Shown here: positions 13,713 through 14,820 of the stretch, one piece after another | Position numbering within the stretch: the first letter of the stretch is position 1 | Layout: the number at the start of each line of letters is the position of its first letter | DNA from: CAZXYF01 sp964644705 | Lineage (GTDB): Bacteria > Planctomycetota > Brocadiia > SM23-32 | DNA: 14,820 nt | Reading direction: 5' to 3' | Assembly (NCBI GenBank): GCA_964644705.1 | Contig: CAZXYF010000067.1 | Location: 1-14,820 of the forward strand | Notes under the pieces: generated by a model | Told to the model about the DNA's origin: nothing | Seen by the model: the letters and a program-made list of their open reading frames with translations, nothing else | Database searches by the model: none | Translations under genes and position numbers: made by a program

Positions 13713-14774
13713 ATGAATCCAACACTAACCGACGCATCCAAGCCTGTCCGCGCGGACGACCTGGCGCGTCACATACGTGAGCATATTTCCGAAAAACAGC
13801 TGCAGCCCGGGGATCGTTTGCCCACCTTTGCGGCCATCCGGGAACGGTTCGGCGCGGCGACCAACACGGTGGATCGCGCTTACGCCAAACTGGCCTCCCA
13901 GGGAGTGGTGGAGCGTCGTCCTGGAAGCGGGATTTACGTGGCGGAATCCTCCCCCACCGGCACCGGGATTGTGGGTTATCTTGGAGAGGGATTCACAGGA
14001 GACAGCAATTACTGGGACCAGTGTACACGGGGAGTACGTGAGGGTCTGCTACACCATAACATCGATCCCCTCCTGTTGTCTGGCCCCCCGGCCTCTGGCA
14101 CATGGTCCAGAGTTGATGGGATTATCTGCCACACCGCATCACCCTTCCTTGAAAATCGTCCACCCGGTTTACCGCTCGTCTCGATGCTGCATCGTGTGCC
14201 GGGCGCAATAAACGTTGTAGCCGATGACTACGGCGGAATGATGACGGCCACACGGCATCTTATTGATCTTGGACATCGACGCATTGGTTCCCTCATGCTC
14301 CAGGACGATTTTCTCGGATGCCAACGTCATGGTGGGTATCACGGAGCTCTCCGCATGGCCGGCGTTACTCCTTCACCTCAATGGTCTCGCGCTCTGCAGG
14401 GCAATTTCGGGGAAAATAGTTTTTCGGAGGTCGCGCGGCAAATCGTCACGAAATGGATCCGTGACGACTGGTCGGCGGAGGGCCTGACCGCCCTGGTGTG
14501 CCATAACGACGAGACCGCCATCGGAGCCATGCAGGCCTTCAACGAAGCGGGACTGCAGGTGCCCGCCGACGTCAGTGTGATTGGTTTCGACGGCACTGAA
14601 GTAAGCGAGCTATCGGATCCATCGCTCACCACGGTAAAAGTTCCCCTGCATCGCATCGGCCGACGCGCGGCCGATGAACTTTGCGAGCAAATCGACAACC
14701 AAGAAAGTAGAGATGAGGAAACGATCGCACTGCCGGTAGAACTTATTGAGCGCGACTCAACGGCGCGAGTTTAG
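13713..14774 (+). CDS. GntR-LacI hybrid transcriptional regulator
   Basis: A 353-residue regulator. Residues about 14-78 are a GntR winged helix (IREHISEKQLQPGDRLPTFA, then NTVDRAYAKLASQGVVERRPGSGIYV). Residues about 85-345 are a LacI-type periplasmic-binding-protein-like effector domain, with typical blocks DYGGMMTATRHLIDLGHRRIG, ALVCHNDETAIGAMQAFNEAGLQVPADVSVIGFDG and DPSLTTVKVPLHRIGRRAADEL. It should dimerise, bind an operator and respond to a small ligand, probably a sugar. Such fusions are frequent in PVC bacteria next to glycan-use genes. The ATG has GGAGG 8 bp upstream and an exact-consensus promoter. AGGAGGAG overlaps the stop and points to a following gene in the same transcript. Targets are unknown; the dyads at 9783-9801 and 11883-11900 are candidates. 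Confidence 0.93.
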   Translation: MNPTLTDASKPVRADDLARHIREHISEKQLQPGDRLPTFAAIRERFGAATNTVDRAYAKLASQGVVERRPGSGIYVAESSPTGTGIVGYLGEGFTGDSNYWDQCTRGVREGLLHHNIDPLLLSGPPASGTWSRVDGIICHTASPFLENRPPGLPLVSMLHRVPGAINVVADDYGGMMTATRHLIDLGHRRIGSLMLQDDFLGCQRHGGYHGALRMAGVTPSPQWSRALQGNFGENSFSEVARQIVTKWIRDDWSAEGLTALVCHNDETAIGAMQAFNEAGLQVPADVSVIGFDGTEVSELSDPSLTTVKVPLHRIGRRAADELCEQIDNQESRDEETIALPVELIERDSTARV

Positions 14775-14789
14775 GAGGAGTTTACTCAT

Positions 14790-14820
14790 ATTTCATCTTC
14801 ACCCCAGCAGCTCAAGCGGA
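14790..14820 (+). CDS. Possible start of the next gene, with an ATT initiation codon (partial)
   Basis: A strong Shine-Dalgarno (AGGAGGAG, 14773-14780) overlaps the regulator's stop, but no ATG, GTG or TTG follows at a usable distance. ATT at 14790, 9 bp after the final GGAG, opens a frame reading (M)SSSPQQLKR to the window edge, which looks like a normal protein N-terminus. A start codon beyond the window edge or a sequencing error is equally possible. Confidence 0.25.
   Translation, partial: MSSSPQQLKR

Overview
The window looks like chromosomal DNA (GC somewhat above 50%, by eye) from a polysaccharide-degrading bacterium of the PVC group, most likely Lentisphaerota or a close relative. 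This is inferred from the combination of formylglycine-type sulfatases, a GntR-LacI hybrid regulator, and two large prepilin-signal proteins with the FTLIELLVVIAII...LAAMLLPAL signal and a VFYDGSARW tail motif. No rRNA, tRNA, CRISPR array, transposase gene, prophage or recognisable defence system was found.

Left part (1-5604) is housekeeping-like. A small lipoprotein gene runs into tsaB (tRNA t6A synthesis), followed by a universal stress protein gene. On the minus strand lie a four-helix membrane protein gene, a YugP-type membrane zinc metallopeptidase gene and a zinc-ribbon plus membrane-anchor protein gene. The last two are 47 bp apart and probably share a promoter at 4266-4294.

Middle part (5605-12371) is accessory and repeat-rich. 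It holds a decayed 3' end of a GH65-type glycoside phosphorylase gene, a prepilin-like gene (minus) flanked by direct copies of a 210-225 bp mosaic repeat, and two minus-strand sulfatase genes. A truncated 45-codon antitoxin-like gene, too short for usual gene calling, precedes the first sulfatase. Around these lie a 34-bp inverted repeat enclosing 70 bp, several short hairpins with 5-nt loops, and sequences shared with the left edge of the window that resemble insertion-sequence ends. Operator-like dyads sit beside both sulfatase promoters.

Right part (12372-14774) has a second prepilin-like gene (plus) and a GntR-LacI regulator gene with an exact consensus sigma70 promoter. The regulator could control the sulfatases or a neighbouring glycan locus; that is inference.

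The most unusual signal is in the two prepilin-like genes. Both have the 5' end built from 22-codon (66-bp) tandem units, each repeating the prepilin cleavage motif. A 50-bp block is 48/50 identical between the two genes although the rest of the proteins has diverged, and it sits one repeat register out between them. I see no complete new multi-gene system. The best leads are this repeat expansion, the BIME-like repeats around one of the genes, and the pile-up of gene and mobile-element debris.
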